This document shows, in pieces, positions 8,193-17,386 of a stretch of 64,000 bases of DNA. The number at the start of each line of letters is the position of its first letter. The first letter of the stretch is position 1. This DNA comes from Streptomyces sp. NRRL S-646 (lineage in GTDB: Bacteria; Actinomycetota; Actinomycetes; Streptomycetales; Streptomycetaceae): positions 17,989 to 81,988 of the forward strand of contig NZ_JODC01000027.1 in NCBI RefSeq assembly GCF_000720765.1, given 5' to 3'. The translations under genes were made by a program, and so were the position numbers. The notes under the pieces were generated by a model that worked only from the letters and a program-made list of their open reading frames with translations, made no database searches and was not told the DNA's origin.

Positions 8193-9583
8193 GCGCCCGC
8201 AGCAACAAGCCGCACGAGATCGTCGAGCGGGCGCTGGAGCTGTCCACCGCCGACGGCTGTGTCGTCATCGCCGACGAGCACTCGACCGCCAACCTCCGCT
8301 GGGCGGGCAACGCGCTCACCACGAACGGCGTCACGCGCGGGCGTACCCTCACGGTCGTCGCGACGGTCGACGGCAAGGAAGGCACCGCCTCGGGTGTCGT
8401 CTCCCGTTCGGCCGTGACAGTGGATGAGCTGGAGCCCCTGGTGCGGGCCGCCGAGGCCGCCGCACGCGGCGCCGGGCCGGCTGAGGACGCGCAGCCGCTG
8501 GTCACGGGCGTCGCACAGTCGCCGGACTTCGTGGACGCGCCCGCCGAGACCTCCTCGACCGTGTTCGCCGACTTCGCGCCGACGCTCGGTGAGGCGTTCG
8601 CACGCGCGCGTGCGGGCGGCCGCGAGCTGTACGGGTTCGCCAACCACGAACTCGTGACGAGCTACGTCGGCACGTCGACGGGCCTGCGCCTGCGGCACGA
8701 CCAGCCCAACGGGACGCTGGAGCTCAACGCCAAGTCGCCGGACCGTACTCGCTCGGCCTGGGCGGGCCGCTCCACGCGCGACTTCAAGGACGTCGACCCG
8801 GCCGCGCTGGACGCGGAACTCGCCGTACGCCTCGGGTGGGCTCAGCGGCGGATCGAACTGCCGGCGGGACGGTACGAGACGCTGCTGCCGCCGACCGCCG
8901 TCGCGGACCTGCTGATCTACCAGATGTGGTCGGCGTCCGGCCGGGACGCGGTCGAGGGCCGCACAGTGTTCTCCAAACCGGGCGGCGGCACCCGCGTGGG
9001 CGACCGGCTCACTGAGCTGCCGCTGACTCTGCGCAGCGACCCGAACGAGCCGGGCCTGGAGTCGGCGCCCTTCGTGATCGCGCACTCCTCCGGCGGCGAC
9101 CAGTCGGTGTTCGACAACGGCCTGCCGCTCGCGGCCACCGAGTGGGTACGGCAGGGCGAGCTGGCCCACCTGACCACCACCCGGCACAGCGCGGGCCTGA
9201 CCGGGCTGCCGGTGGCTCCCGCGATCGACAACCTCGTCCTGACCGGCGGTGACGACCGCTCCCTGGAGGAGATGGTCGCGGACACCGAGCGGGGACTGCT
9301 GCTGACCTGCCTCTGGTACATCCGCGAGGTCGACCCGGCCACCCTGCTGCTCACCGGCCTGACCAGGGACGGCGTCTACCTCGTCGAGAACGGCGAGGTG
9401 AGCGGCGAGGTCAACAACTTCCGCTTCAACGAGTCGCCGGTCGACCTGCTCGGGCGGGCGACGGAGGCGGGGCGCACGGAAAAGACGCTGCCGAGGGAGT
9501 GGAGCGACTGGTTCACTAGGGCTGCGATGCCTGCGCTGCGGGTGCCCGACTTCAATATGAGCTCTGTCAGTCAGGGCGTATAA
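8189..9583 (+). CDS. tldE: TldE/PmbA subunit of the TldD/E protease
   Basis: 464 residues of the PmbA/TldD family without the HExxxH motif, as expected for the non-catalytic partner TldE. It begins MSARSNKPHEIVERALELS at the ATG overlapping the tldD stop, so the subunits are translationally coupled, which fits a 1:1 complex. TAWGxS-type nucleophile motifs are absent. It ends 56 bases before tyrS and shares no visible terminator with it. Confidence 0.9.
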   Translation: MSARSNKPHEIVERALELSTADGCVVIADEHSTANLRWAGNALTTNGVTRGRTLTVVATVDGKEGTASGVVSRSAVTVDELEPLVRAAEAAARGAGPAEDAQPLVTGVAQSPDFVDAPAETSSTVFADFAPTLGEAFARARAGGRELYGFANHELVTSYVGTSTGLRLRHDQPNGTLELNAKSPDRTRSAWAGRSTRDFKDVDPAALDAELAVRLGWAQRRIELPAGRYETLLPPTAVADLLIYQMWSASGRDAVEGRTVFSKPGGGTRVGDRLTELPLTLRSDPNEPGLESAPFVIAHSSGGDQSVFDNGLPLAATEWVRQGELAHLTTTRHSAGLTGLPVAPAIDNLVLTGGDDRSLEEMVADTERGLLLTCLWYIREVDPATLLLTGLTRDGVYLVENGEVSGEVNNFRFNESPVDLLGRATEAGRTEKTLPREWSDWFTRAAMPALRVPDFNMSSVSQGV

Positions 9584-9639
9584 CCTCGTAGCCGGTAGTC
9601 GTTCGACTGCCCGAAGATCATCAAGGAGATACGAGAACC

Positions 9640-10908
9640 GTGACGGACATCGTCGACGAACTGAAGTGGCGCGGGCTGATCGCCCTCTCCACTGACGAGG
9701 ACGCATTGCGCAAGGCGTTCGCGGACGGTCCCGTCACGTTCTATTGCGGCTTCGACCCGACCGCGCCCAGCCTGCACCTCGGCAACCTCGTGCAGATCCT
9801 GACGATGCGCCGGATCCAGGATGCGGGCAACCGTCCACTGGGCCTGGTCGGGGGTGCCACCGGCCTGATCGGTGACCCGAAGCCGAACTCCGAGCGCACG
9901 CTCAACGCGCCCGACATCGTCGCCCAGTGGGTCGAGCGGCTGCGCGCGCAGATCGCCCCGCTGCTGGACTTCGAGGGTCCGAACGCCGCGGTCATGGTCA
10001 ACAACCTGGACTGGACCCAGGGGATGTCGGCCATCGAGTTCCTGCGGGACGTCGGCAAGCACTTCCGCGTCAACAAGATGATCGCGAAGGAAGCCGTGGC
10101 CCGGCGCCTGGAGTCCCAGGAGGGCATCAGCTACACCGAGTTCAGCTACCAGATCCTGCAGGGCATGGACTTCCTGGAGCTGTACCGGCGCTACGGCTGC
10201 ACTCTGCAGACCGGCGGCAGCGACCAGTGGGGCAACCTCACCTCCGGCACCGACCTGATCCACAAGGTCGAGCCCGACGCCGTGGTGCACGCGCTGGGCA
10301 CGCCGCTGATCACCAAGGCCGACGGCACGAAGTTCGGCAAGACGGAGTCCGGCACGGTCTGGCTCGACCCCGAGATGACCACGCCGTACGCCTTCTACCA
10401 GTTCTGGCTGAATGCGGACGACCGGGACGTCTCCAAGTTCCTGCGCATCTTCAGCTTCAGGTCCCGCGAGGAGATCGAGGAGCTGGAGAAGCAGACCGAG
10501 GAGCGTCCCCAGGCCCGGGCCGCCCAGCGCGCGCTGGCGGAGGAGCTGACGACGCTGGTGCACGGCGCCGACCAGACGGCCGCGGTGATCGCCGCGTCCC
10601 GTGCCCTCTTCGGGCAGGGTGAGCTGGCGGAGCTCGACGAGAAGACGCTGGCCGCGGCCCTCTCCGAGGTACCGCATGTCCAGGTCGCCGAGCCCGGCCT
10701 GGTGGTGGACCTGTTCGCCGAGGTCGGGCTGGTGGCCAGCAAGTCGGCTGCGCGGCGGACCGTGAAGGAGGGCGGGGCGTACGTGAACAACGTGAAGGTC
10801 GCGTCCGAGGACGCCGTCCCCGCCAAGGAGGATCTGCTGCACGGCCGCTGGCTGGTCCTGCGCCGGGGCAAGAAGAACCTCGCGGCCGTCGAGGTCACCG
10901 GCGCCTAG
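9640..10908 (+). CDS. tyrS: tyrosyl-tRNA synthetase
   Basis: 422 residues; charges tRNA-Tyr. Class I signature PSLHLGN (HIGH motif) near residue 45, tyrosine/ATP site region [18 protein letters not shown] in place of KMSKS, and a C-terminal S4-like RNA-binding domain ([19 protein letters not shown]). The start is GTG with AAGGAG 11 bases upstream. There is no T-box leader in the 56-base gap before it. A terminator hairpin follows immediately. Confidence 0.97.
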   Translation: MTDIVDELKWRGLIALSTDEDALRKAFADGPVTFYCGFDPTAPSLHLGNLVQILTMRRIQDAGNRPLGLVGGATGLIGDPKPNSERTLNAPDIVAQWVERLRAQIAPLLDFEGPNAAVMVNNLDWTQGMSAIEFLRDVGKHFRVNKMIAKEAVARRLESQEGISYTEFSYQILQGMDFLELYRRYGCTLQTGGSDQWGNLTSGTDLIHKVEPDAVVHALGTPLITKADGTKFGKTESGTVWLDPEMTTPYAFYQFWLNADDRDVSKFLRIFSFRSREEIEELEKQTEERPQARAAQRALAEELTTLVHGADQTAAVIAASRALFGQGELAELDEKTLAAALSEVPHVQVAEPGLVVDLFAEVGLVASKSAARRTVKEGGAYVNNVKVASEDAVPAKEDLLHGRWLVLRRGKKNLAAVEVTGA

Positions 10909-10915
10909 TACCACC

Positions 10916-10949
10916 GAAGGGTGGCTCCTCAGCCGAGGGGCCGCCCTTC
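10916..10949. terminator. hairpin between convergent tyrS and glsB-like gene
   Basis: A 15-bp stem (GAAGGGTGGCTCCTC with GAGGGGCCGCCCTTC, two G-U pairs) and 4-base loop, 7 bases after the tyrS stop and 14 bases past the convergent stop at 10963. Confidence 0.8.
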
Positions 10950-10962
10950 GCCGTATCCGTGC

Positions 10963-11241
10963 TCACGCCCGTTGTTTGTGCTTGCCCAGCGTTGCCATGT
11001 ACGCCATGTCGACCACGAAGACGATGATGATCGCGGCCACCAGCTGGAAGGCGTGCCGGCTCCAGTCGATGCCTCGGGTCGAGTCGACGCCGACTGCTCG
11101 GGCCACGGCGTTGCCTGCGATCGCGCCGAGCATGCCGCAGATGGTGGTCAGCCAGAGGGGGCTGTGCTGCTTGCCGGGGATGACCGCCTTGGCGATCAGG
11201 CCCAGTACGAATCCCACGATGATGGCCCACAACCAGCCCAT
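10963..11241 (-). CDS. GlsB/YeaQ/YmgE-family membrane protein
   Basis: 92 residues, starting MGWLWAIIVGFVLGLIAKAV. Three hydrophobic segments with glycine-rich turns (GMLGAIAGNAVARAVG) match the transglycosylase-associated GlsB/YeaQ family of small stress-linked membrane proteins. ATG 11241 has GAGGAGG six bases before it. The insertion between helices 2 and 3 (VDSTRGIDWSRHAF) is longer than in E. coli YeaQ, which is common in actinomycetes. Biochemical function is unknown. Confidence 0.85.
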   Translation of the reverse strand: MGWLWAIIVGFVLGLIAKAVIPGKQHSPLWLTTICGMLGAIAGNAVARAVGVDSTRGIDWSRHAFQLVAAIIIVFVVDMAYMATLGKHKQRA

Positions 11242-11486
11242 GGCTGCCTCCTCGTACGGCTCGACGTGAGCCTTGCGCCCAGTGTCGGCCCGGGCACCGT
11301 ACGGCGCATGCCGGGCGCCGCCGTACGCGCTACGGCCGAGGCCGTTCGGCCAGGCAGGAGGTGACCCGGTCTCGTAGGCGGCGCAGGCGCGGCGTAACGT
11401 TGAGGTGTCCGGGCGCCGTCCCCCGACCGGGGGCGGACCGGGCACGGGGACGGGGACGGTCCGATGCGGGCGGATGGTGGAATGTG

Positions 11487-11885
11487 ATGCGGAAGCAGCA
11501 TGGCGTCGGCAACAGCCAGGTGTTCCGGATCACCGGGGCTCGGGCGAGTCTCGACGAGGATGTGCGCGGCCGGCAGCGCCGGTACGTCATCTCGATGTCG
11601 ATCCGTACGGTGTCGGTGATCCTCGCGGCCTCGCTGTGGAACGTCGAACGGCACGTCGCGATCGTGGCGTTGGTCCTAGGAGCGGTCCTCCCCTACATCG
11701 CCGTGGTGATCGCGAACGCGGGCCGGGAGAATGCGCCGTCGCTTCCGTCGACGTTCGTGAGTGTCCCGATGCGTCCGATGATTGCGCCGCCGCGGACGAA
11801 CGACGGTTTCGCGGAGCCGGTCCCGGAAGATGTCGCGGCCGAGCCCGCACCGGGCGCACGAAGCGAGCCGCACGACCGGGCATGA
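11487..11885 (+). CDS. DUF3099 membrane protein
   Basis: 132 residues. The N-terminal part (FRITGARASLDEDVRGRQRRYVISM) and two hydrophobic segments (RTVSVILAASLW and HVAIVALVLGAVLPYIAVVI) match the actinobacterial DUF3099 family. The C-terminal 45 residues are proline- and acid-rich and probably disordered. ATG 11487 is the start that retains the conserved region; GTG 11484 is also possible. Function unknown. The 236-base gap that follows contains a small palindrome (ACGGGT-T-ACCCGT at 11973-11985) but no gene. Confidence 0.8.
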   Translation: MRKQHGVGNSQVFRITGARASLDEDVRGRQRRYVISMSIRTVSVILAASLWNVERHVAIVALVLGAVLPYIAVVIANAGRENAPSLPSTFVSVPMRPMIAPPRTNDGFAEPVPEDVAAEPAPGARSEPHDRA

Positions 11886-12121
11886 CCACGTCGGAAGGGT
11901 CGCAAACGGAAGTCGGCTCCGCACAAAGCTCAAGAAAAGCTCAGATCAATCATGTTGTTCCGGTGCCGGGCGACGGGTTACCCGTGACATACTTCGTAGG
12001 CGCTCCGCATCCCCCGTCGGAGCGACAGACCGACGCCGGGCAGCTCCCCCCGTGGCTGCTCGGCGTCGCCTTGTTCGGCGCCTTTTCAGCGCCTCGTTCA
12101 GCCCGGTTGTGAGACGAACCT

Positions 12122-12340
12122 GTGAGTGACGAGAACCCGATCTGCTCCGCCAAGGGCTGCCGTACCGATGCCGTGTGGGTGCTCGCGTGGAACAACCCGA
12201 AGATCCACACGCCGGAGCGGCGCAAGACGTGGCTGGCCTGTGAGGAGCACCGGGAGCATCTCTCCCAGTTCCTCGGAGTACGGGGTTTCCTCAAGGACGT
12301 GGTCCTGCTGAAGGAATGGGAGTCCTCCCAGGAAGCCTAG
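12122..12340 (+). CDS. 72-residue putative zinc-binding protein
   Basis: A short conserved-looking soluble protein from GTG 12122. Cysteines at 8 and 13 (CSAKGC) and the CEEHREH cluster at about 41-47 could bind one zinc ion. The rest is helical with several tryptophans. I do not recognise a function. It stands alone on the plus strand and ends 14 bases before the convergent moaA stop. Confidence 0.7.
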   Translation: MSDENPICSAKGCRTDAVWVLAWNNPKIHTPERRKTWLACEEHREHLSQFLGVRGFLKDVVLLKEWESSQEA

Positions 12341-12354
12341 GTTCCCTACGGCCC

Positions 12355-13344
12355 CTAGCCGCCGATCGCCGACATCGGGCGGTCCGGCTGGACGAACGAC
12401 GGGTCGTCCAGGCCCGCTCCCGCCTTCTTGCCCCACATGGCCAGTCGCCAGATGCGGGCGATCTCCTCGTCGGGGGCGTCGGAGCGCAGGGCTGCGCGCA
12501 GGTCCGTCTCCTCCTGAGCGAACAGGCAGGTGCGTATCTGGCCGTCGGCGGTGAGGCGGGTGCGGTCGCAGGCCGCGCAGAACGGGCGGGTGACGGAGGC
12601 GATGACGCCGACGCGGTCCGGGCCGCCGTCCACGATCCAGCGCTCGGCGGGGGCCGAGCCGCGCTCGGTCGTACCCTCCGGAGTCAGGTCGAAGCGGGTG
12701 CGCAGCGAGGCCAGGATGTCGCCCGCGGTGACCATGCCCTCGCGCTTCCAGCCGTGCTGGGCGTCCAGGGGCATCTGCTCGATGAAGCGCAGTTCGTAGT
12801 CGTGCTCCACCGCCCAGGCCAGCAGGTCCGGGGCCTCGTCCTCGTTCATTCCCGGCATCAGGACCGTGTTGACCTTGACCGGGGTCAGGCCTGCGTCGCG
12901 GGCGGCCTGAAGGCCCTCGATGACGTCCTTGTGCCGGTCCCGGCGGGTGAGGGTCTTGAAGGTGCCGGGGCGGAGCGTGTCGAGGGAGACGTTCACCCGG
13001 TCCAGGCCCGCTGCTTTCAGGGCCGTCGCCGTGCGCTTGAGTCCGATGCCGTTCGTCGTCAGTGACATCTGGGGGCGCGGTTGCAGCGCGGCGACCCGCT
13101 CGACGATACCGACCAGGCCCGGGCGCAGCAGGGGTTCACCGCCGGTGAAGCGGACCTCCTTGATGCCCAGGGAGGTGACGGCGATGTCGATCAGGCGGAC
13201 GATCTCGTCGTCGGTGAGCAGGTCGGGCTTGGCCAGCCACTGCAGGCCCTCTTCGGGCATGCAGTACGTACATCGCAGATTGCACCGGTCGGTCAGCGAG
13301 ACCCTCAGGTCGGTGGCCACTCGGCCGTAGGTGTCGATGAGCAC
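12355..13344 (-). CDS. moaA: GTP 3',8-cyclase MoaA
   Basis: 329 residues; radical SAM enzyme making the first molybdenum-cofactor intermediate from GTP. CNLRCTYC (Cys21, 25, 28) binds the SAM cluster. The C-terminal cluster is in RPFCAACDRTRLTADG plus a later cysteine (TCLFAQ). The protein ends in the conserved Gly-Gly (SAIGG). The start is GTG 13344. There are no other moa genes next to it. A strong hairpin upstream separates it from the symporter operon on the same strand. Confidence 0.97.
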   Translation of the reverse strand: MLIDTYGRVATDLRVSLTDRCNLRCTYCMPEEGLQWLAKPDLLTDDEIVRLIDIAVTSLGIKEVRFTGGEPLLRPGLVGIVERVAALQPRPQMSLTTNGIGLKRTATALKAAGLDRVNVSLDTLRPGTFKTLTRRDRHKDVIEGLQAARDAGLTPVKVNTVLMPGMNEDEAPDLLAWAVEHDYELRFIEQMPLDAQHGWKREGMVTAGDILASLRTRFDLTPEGTTERGSAPAERWIVDGGPDRVGVIASVTRPFCAACDRTRLTADGQIRTCLFAQEETDLRAALRSDAPDEEIARIWRLAMWGKKAGAGLDDPSFVQPDRPMSAIGG

Positions 13345-13454
13345 GTGGGCCCCCTCCCTCGTAACGGATCAGTACGGCTCCATCATTTCCCGTCACCTGC
13401 GAGCCTACGTGACGCCACCGACAACGACAGCGGCCCGATCCCACGAGGTATGGC

Positions 13455-13488
13455 GCGGCCGCGTCGTAGATCCCTACGACGCGGCCGC
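13455..13488. terminator. hairpin between the symporter and moaA
   Basis: Perfect 15-bp stem (GCGGCCGCGTCGTAG with complement), loop ATCC, 34 bases beyond the symporter stop on the minus strand. It should end the DUF485-symporter transcript before moaA. Confidence 0.8.
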
Positions 13489-13521
13489 TCAGAGGGCGTG
13501 CTCAGTGTGTTTTCGGTGGGT

Positions 13522-15147
13522 TCAGTGGGCGCCGGTGCCGGTGAGGGACCGGACCTCCAGCTCCGCGTACTTGCCCTTGTCGGGCTCCTCCTTGGACAGG
13601 TAGGTGCCGAGGATGCCCAGCAGGAAGCCGACCGGGATCGAGATGATGCCCGGGTTCTCCAGCGGGAACCAGTGGAAGTCGGCGTCGGGGAACATCGACG
13701 TCTCCTTGCCGGAGACGACGGGCGAGAACAGCACCAGACCGACCGCCGTGATCAGGCCGCCGTAGATCGACCACAGGGCTCCCTGCGTCGTGAACCGCTT
13801 CCAGAAGAGGCTGTAGAGGATGGTCGGCAGATTGGCGGAGGCGGCGACCGCGAAGGCGAGGGCGACCAGGCCGGCCACGTTCAGATCGCGGGCCATGGCG
13901 CCGAGCACGATGGAGACGGCCCCGATGCCGACCGTGGCCAGGCGGGCCGCGCGCAGTTCCTGCTTCTCGGTGGCCTCGCCCTTCTTGATGACGTTCGCGT
14001 AGATGTCGTGGGCGAACGACGAGGAGGAAGCGAGGGTCAGGCCCGCGACGACCGCGAGGATCGTGGCGAAGGCGACCGCCGAGATGGAGGCGAGCAGGAT
14101 GGCGCCCCAGTTGGAGTCGACACCGCCCAGGTGCAGGGCCAGGAGCGGTGCCGCCGTGTTGCCCGCCTTGTTGGAGGCGATGATCTCGTCCGGTTTGATG
14201 AGAGCCGCGGCGCCGAAGCCCAGCGCGAGGGTCATCAGGTAGAAGGCGCCGATGAGGCCGATCGCCCAGTTCACGGACTTACGCGCGGCCTTGGCGGTGG
14301 GCACCGTGTAGAAGCGGATCAGGATGTGCGGCAGGCCCGCGGTGCCCAGCACCAGGGCGATGCCCAGGGAGATGAAGTCCAGCTTGGACGTCGAGGTGAG
14401 GCCGTACTTCAGGCCGGGCTCCAGGAAGGCCGACCCCTTGCCGCTGTTGTCGGCGGCCTTGCCGAGCAGGTCGGAGATGTTGAAGTTGAACTTCAGCAGC
14501 ACCAGGAAGGTCAGCAGCAGGGCGCCCGCGATGAGCAGCACGGCCTTGACCATCTGGACCCAGGTGGTGCCCTTCATGCCGCCGATGGTGACGTACACGA
14601 TCATCAGGACGCCGACCAGCGCTACGATCCCGATCTTGCCGGCGTCGCTGGTGATGCCGAGCAGCAGCGAGACCAGCACTCCCGCGCCCGCCATCTGCGC
14701 CAGCAGATAGAAGATCGAGACCACGATGGTGGACGTGCCGGCCGCGGTGCGGACGGGCCGCTGGCGCATCCGGTAGGCGAGGACGTCGCCCATGGTGTAC
14801 CGGCCCGAGTTGCGCAGGGGCTCGGCCACCAGGAGCAGCGCGACCAGCCAGGCGACCAGGAAGCCGATGGAGTACAGGAAGCCGTCGTAGCCGGCCAGCG
14901 AGATCGCGCCCGCGATGCCGAGGAAGGACGCGGCGGACATGTAGTCGCCGGAGACGGCGAGGCCGTTCTGGAAGGCGGTGAACTGCCGTCCGCCCGCGTA
15001 GAAGTCGGCGGCGTCCTTGGTCTGGCGGCCCGCCCAGATGGTGATGACGAGGGTGGCGGCGACGAACACCGAGAACAGGGTGATGATCAGCGGCCGGTGC
15101 TCGCTGGCCTCACCCGCGGCCAGCACGGTCTGCTGCGCGATGCTCAT
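13522..15147 (-). CDS. actP: cation/acetate symporter, ActP type
   Basis: 541 residues with about 13 membrane helices. It is a sodium:solute symporter family member closest in layout to ActP. The AGRQTKDAADFYAGGRQ start region, SGDYMSAASFLGIAG and GTAGLPHILIRFYTVP are characteristic. It likely takes up acetate or another short monocarboxylate. ATG 15147 overlaps the DUF485 stop (ATGA), giving the usual DUF485-symporter pair. The hairpin at 13455 follows. Confidence 0.9.
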   Translation of the reverse strand: MSIAQQTVLAAGEASEHRPLIITLFSVFVAATLVITIWAGRQTKDAADFYAGGRQFTAFQNGLAVSGDYMSAASFLGIAGAISLAGYDGFLYSIGFLVAWLVALLLVAEPLRNSGRYTMGDVLAYRMRQRPVRTAAGTSTIVVSIFYLLAQMAGAGVLVSLLLGITSDAGKIGIVALVGVLMIVYVTIGGMKGTTWVQMVKAVLLIAGALLLTFLVLLKFNFNISDLLGKAADNSGKGSAFLEPGLKYGLTSTSKLDFISLGIALVLGTAGLPHILIRFYTVPTAKAARKSVNWAIGLIGAFYLMTLALGFGAAALIKPDEIIASNKAGNTAAPLLALHLGGVDSNWGAILLASISAVAFATILAVVAGLTLASSSSFAHDIYANVIKKGEATEKQELRAARLATVGIGAVSIVLGAMARDLNVAGLVALAFAVAASANLPTILYSLFWKRFTTQGALWSIYGGLITAVGLVLFSPVVSGKETSMFPDADFHWFPLENPGIISIPVGFLLGILGTYLSKEEPDKGKYAELEVRSLTGTGAH

Positions 15148-15500
15148 GCGTCGCCCTCCATACGGGACTTGATCGCCTCGGCCTTGGGGTCGAGCTTGGT
15201 CGCGGCGTGCCGCGAGTACCACCAGGCGATGAGGAACGTGGTGAGGAACTGGGCGAGACCCAGCACCAGGGCGACATTGATGTTGCCGAACAGCTTGGTC
15301 CCCATGAAGTCGTCCGCGAAGTTCGACAGCAGGACGTAGAGCAGGTACCAGGCGATGAAGCCGACGGTGAGCGGAAAGGCGAAGGAGCGGTGGGAGCGGC
15401 GCAGTTCACCGAACTCCGCACTCTCCTGCTCCGCGACGAACTCCTCGGTGGAGGGCAGTCGGGCTTGGGTTTTCGAGGGGGGCGGTGTCTCGGTGGCCAC
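15144..15500 (-). CDS. DUF485 membrane protein
   Basis: 118 residues with a polar N-terminal 45 and two membrane helices (FPLTVGFIAWYLLYVLLSNF and VALVLGLAQFLTTFLIAWW), as in the YjcH-like DUF485 family found beside acetate symporters. The start is GTG 15500, with GGAG 7 bases ahead. It is translationally coupled to the symporter and probably an accessory subunit; that role is inferred from neighbourhood. Confidence 0.9.
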   Translation of the reverse strand: MATETPPPSKTQARLPSTEEFVAEQESAEFGELRRSHRSFAFPLTVGFIAWYLLYVLLSNFADDFMGTKLFGNINVALVLGLAQFLTTFLIAWWYSRHAATKLDPKAEAIKSRMEGDA

Positions 15501-15752
15501 GGAGTCTCCTCGCGTTGCGGATGCGGTTGTGACGGGGATCGGGGGCGAGTGTCCTCGTGCTCCCTGTCCAAGGTCACGGCGCCACGCGAGGACAGGTTCA
15601 ACTCCCTTGACCTGTTTCCGAACTCACCTTGGGCAACTCATTGCTGGCCGGTGACTTCGGGAGATAGCTTCGGCCTGCACCGCCCGTCATGTACCTGCCC
15701 GAGCAGCATCTGCGTCTCGGGCGGTTTCGTTTCCGGATGATGTGGAGACCCC

Positions 15753-17279
15753 ATGGCTCATCTGCGTTCCAGACGCCGGCTCGCACTCGCCGTACCGGTC
15801 GTGCTGTCGCTGACCGCCTCGCTCGGCTTCCTGCCGGCGGCCGCTCACGCCGCCCCGCGCACGGAGTCCACGGCACAGGCGGCCGACGCGGAAAACTTCG
15901 CGTATCTCGTCAACACCAAGACGGACCACCGCACGATCGAGTCGGTCAAGAAGGCGATAGCCAAGGCCGGCGGGACCGTCGTCGTGGCGTACGACAAGAT
16001 CGGCGTGATCGTCGTCCACTCCGCGAACCCCGCCTTCGCCCAGGAGATACGCAAGGCGCCCGGCGTGCAGTCCGCGGGGGCCTCGCGCACCTCGCCGGTG
16101 ACCGCGGCGGGTACGACGGACGAGGGGGCGGTCCAGTACCTCTCCAAGGCCGAGGCCGCGAAGATCGCGGGCAGTTCGACGGCCGGCGAGGAGCCGCTCG
16201 AGGCCGACCAGTGGGACCTCAGGGCGATCGGCGCCGACAAGGCGGCCGAGGTCGACCCGGGCAGCAAGAAGGTGACCGTCGCCGTGATCGACGTCGGCGT
16301 CGACGACACCCATCCCGACATCGCCCCGAACTTCTCCGCCTCGCAGTCCGCGAACTGTGTGAGCGGCAAGGCGGACACGACGTACGGCTCCTGGCGGCCG
16401 GTGGACGCCGACCACTACCACGGCACCCATGTGGCGGGCGAGATCGCCGCGGCACGCAACGGCATCGGTGTCGCGGGGGTCGCACCCGGCGTGAAGGTCT
16501 CCGGCATCACGGTGGCCCAGCCGGACGCGAACCAGCTGTTCTTCCCCGAGAGCGTCGTGTGCGCCTTCGTGTTCGCCGCCGACCACGGCGTCGAGGTGAC
16601 CAACAACAGCTACTACGTTGATCCGTGGCAGTACAACTGCATGGACGACCCCGATCAACGTGCCATTGTTGATTCGGTCAACAGGGCCCAGCTGTACGCA
16701 CAGCGCAAGGGCACGCTCAATGTCGCCGCTGCGGGCAACTCCAACAACGACCTCGACTCGAACGCCCTCGTCGACGCCTCGAGCCCCGACGACTCGACGC
16801 CGGTCACCCGGACGGTCGACCCGCACAAGTGCTTCGACGTGCCGACCCAGCTGCCGGGTGTGGTCACGGTCAGCGCGACCGGTGTCACGGGCGCCAAGTC
16901 CTACTACTCCAGCTACGGCGACGGTGTCATCGACGTCGCGGCGCCGGGTGGCGACAAGTACAAGATCCCCGACACGCCGTCGAAGAACGGCCGCATCCTC
17001 TCCACGATGCCGAACAACTCGTACGGCTTCCTGCAGGGCACGTCGATGGCCACACCGCACGTCGCGGCCGTCGCCGCGCTGCTGAAGTCGACGCATCCGT
17101 GGGCGACTCCGGCCCAGCTGCAGGCCCTCCTCAAGGCGCAGGCCGACAACCCGGGCTGCCCGACCGACCCGTACGACGGGGACGGCGACGGCGTCGTGGA
17201 CGCCACCTGCGTGGGCGGCAAACGGATCAACGGATTCTACGGTTTCGGTATCGTCAACGCGCTGCGCGCGGTGAAGTAG
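15753..17279 (+). CDS. secreted subtilisin-like (S8) serine protease 1
   Basis: 508 residues: signal peptide ending AAAHA near residue 33, an inhibitor-like propeptide (about 48-110, NFAYLVNTKTDHRTIESV onward), then the S8 domain. The likely triad is Asp180 (VIDVGVDDTHPD), His223 (HGTHVAGE) and Ser431 (GTSMATPHVA), with the oxyanion asparagine in TNNSYY. The residue after the Asp is Val instead of the usual Thr. A C-terminal DGDGDGVVD loop may bind calcium. Paralogue of the next gene. Likely degrades extracellular protein. Confidence 0.93.
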   Translation: MAHLRSRRRLALAVPVVLSLTASLGFLPAAAHAAPRTESTAQAADAENFAYLVNTKTDHRTIESVKKAIAKAGGTVVVAYDKIGVIVVHSANPAFAQEIRKAPGVQSAGASRTSPVTAAGTTDEGAVQYLSKAEAAKIAGSSTAGEEPLEADQWDLRAIGADKAAEVDPGSKKVTVAVIDVGVDDTHPDIAPNFSASQSANCVSGKADTTYGSWRPVDADHYHGTHVAGEIAAARNGIGVAGVAPGVKVSGITVAQPDANQLFFPESVVCAFVFAADHGVEVTNNSYYVDPWQYNCMDDPDQRAIVDSVNRAQLYAQRKGTLNVAAAGNSNNDLDSNALVDASSPDDSTPVTRTVDPHKCFDVPTQLPGVVTVSATGVTGAKSYYSSYGDGVIDVAAPGGDKYKIPDTPSKNGRILSTMPNNSYGFLQGTSMATPHVAAVAALLKSTHPWATPAQLQALLKAQADNPGCPTDPYDGDGDGVVDATCVGGKRINGFYGFGIVNALRAVK

Positions 17280-17294
17280 ACCCAGTGCCTGCAC

Positions 17295-17325
17295 GGGCGG
17301 CGCGGTGACAGGGACCGCGCCGCCC
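17295..17325. terminator. hairpin between the two proteases
   Basis: Perfect 12-bp stem (GGGCGGCGCGGT with complement) and 7-base loop, 16 bases after the first protease stop. It suggests the paralogues have partly separate transcripts. Confidence 0.7.
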
Positions 17326-17386
17326 CGGACCTCCGGCACGGTCCGCCCCCCCGCTCGCACCGCGAACGAACTGGAGACACCGACAC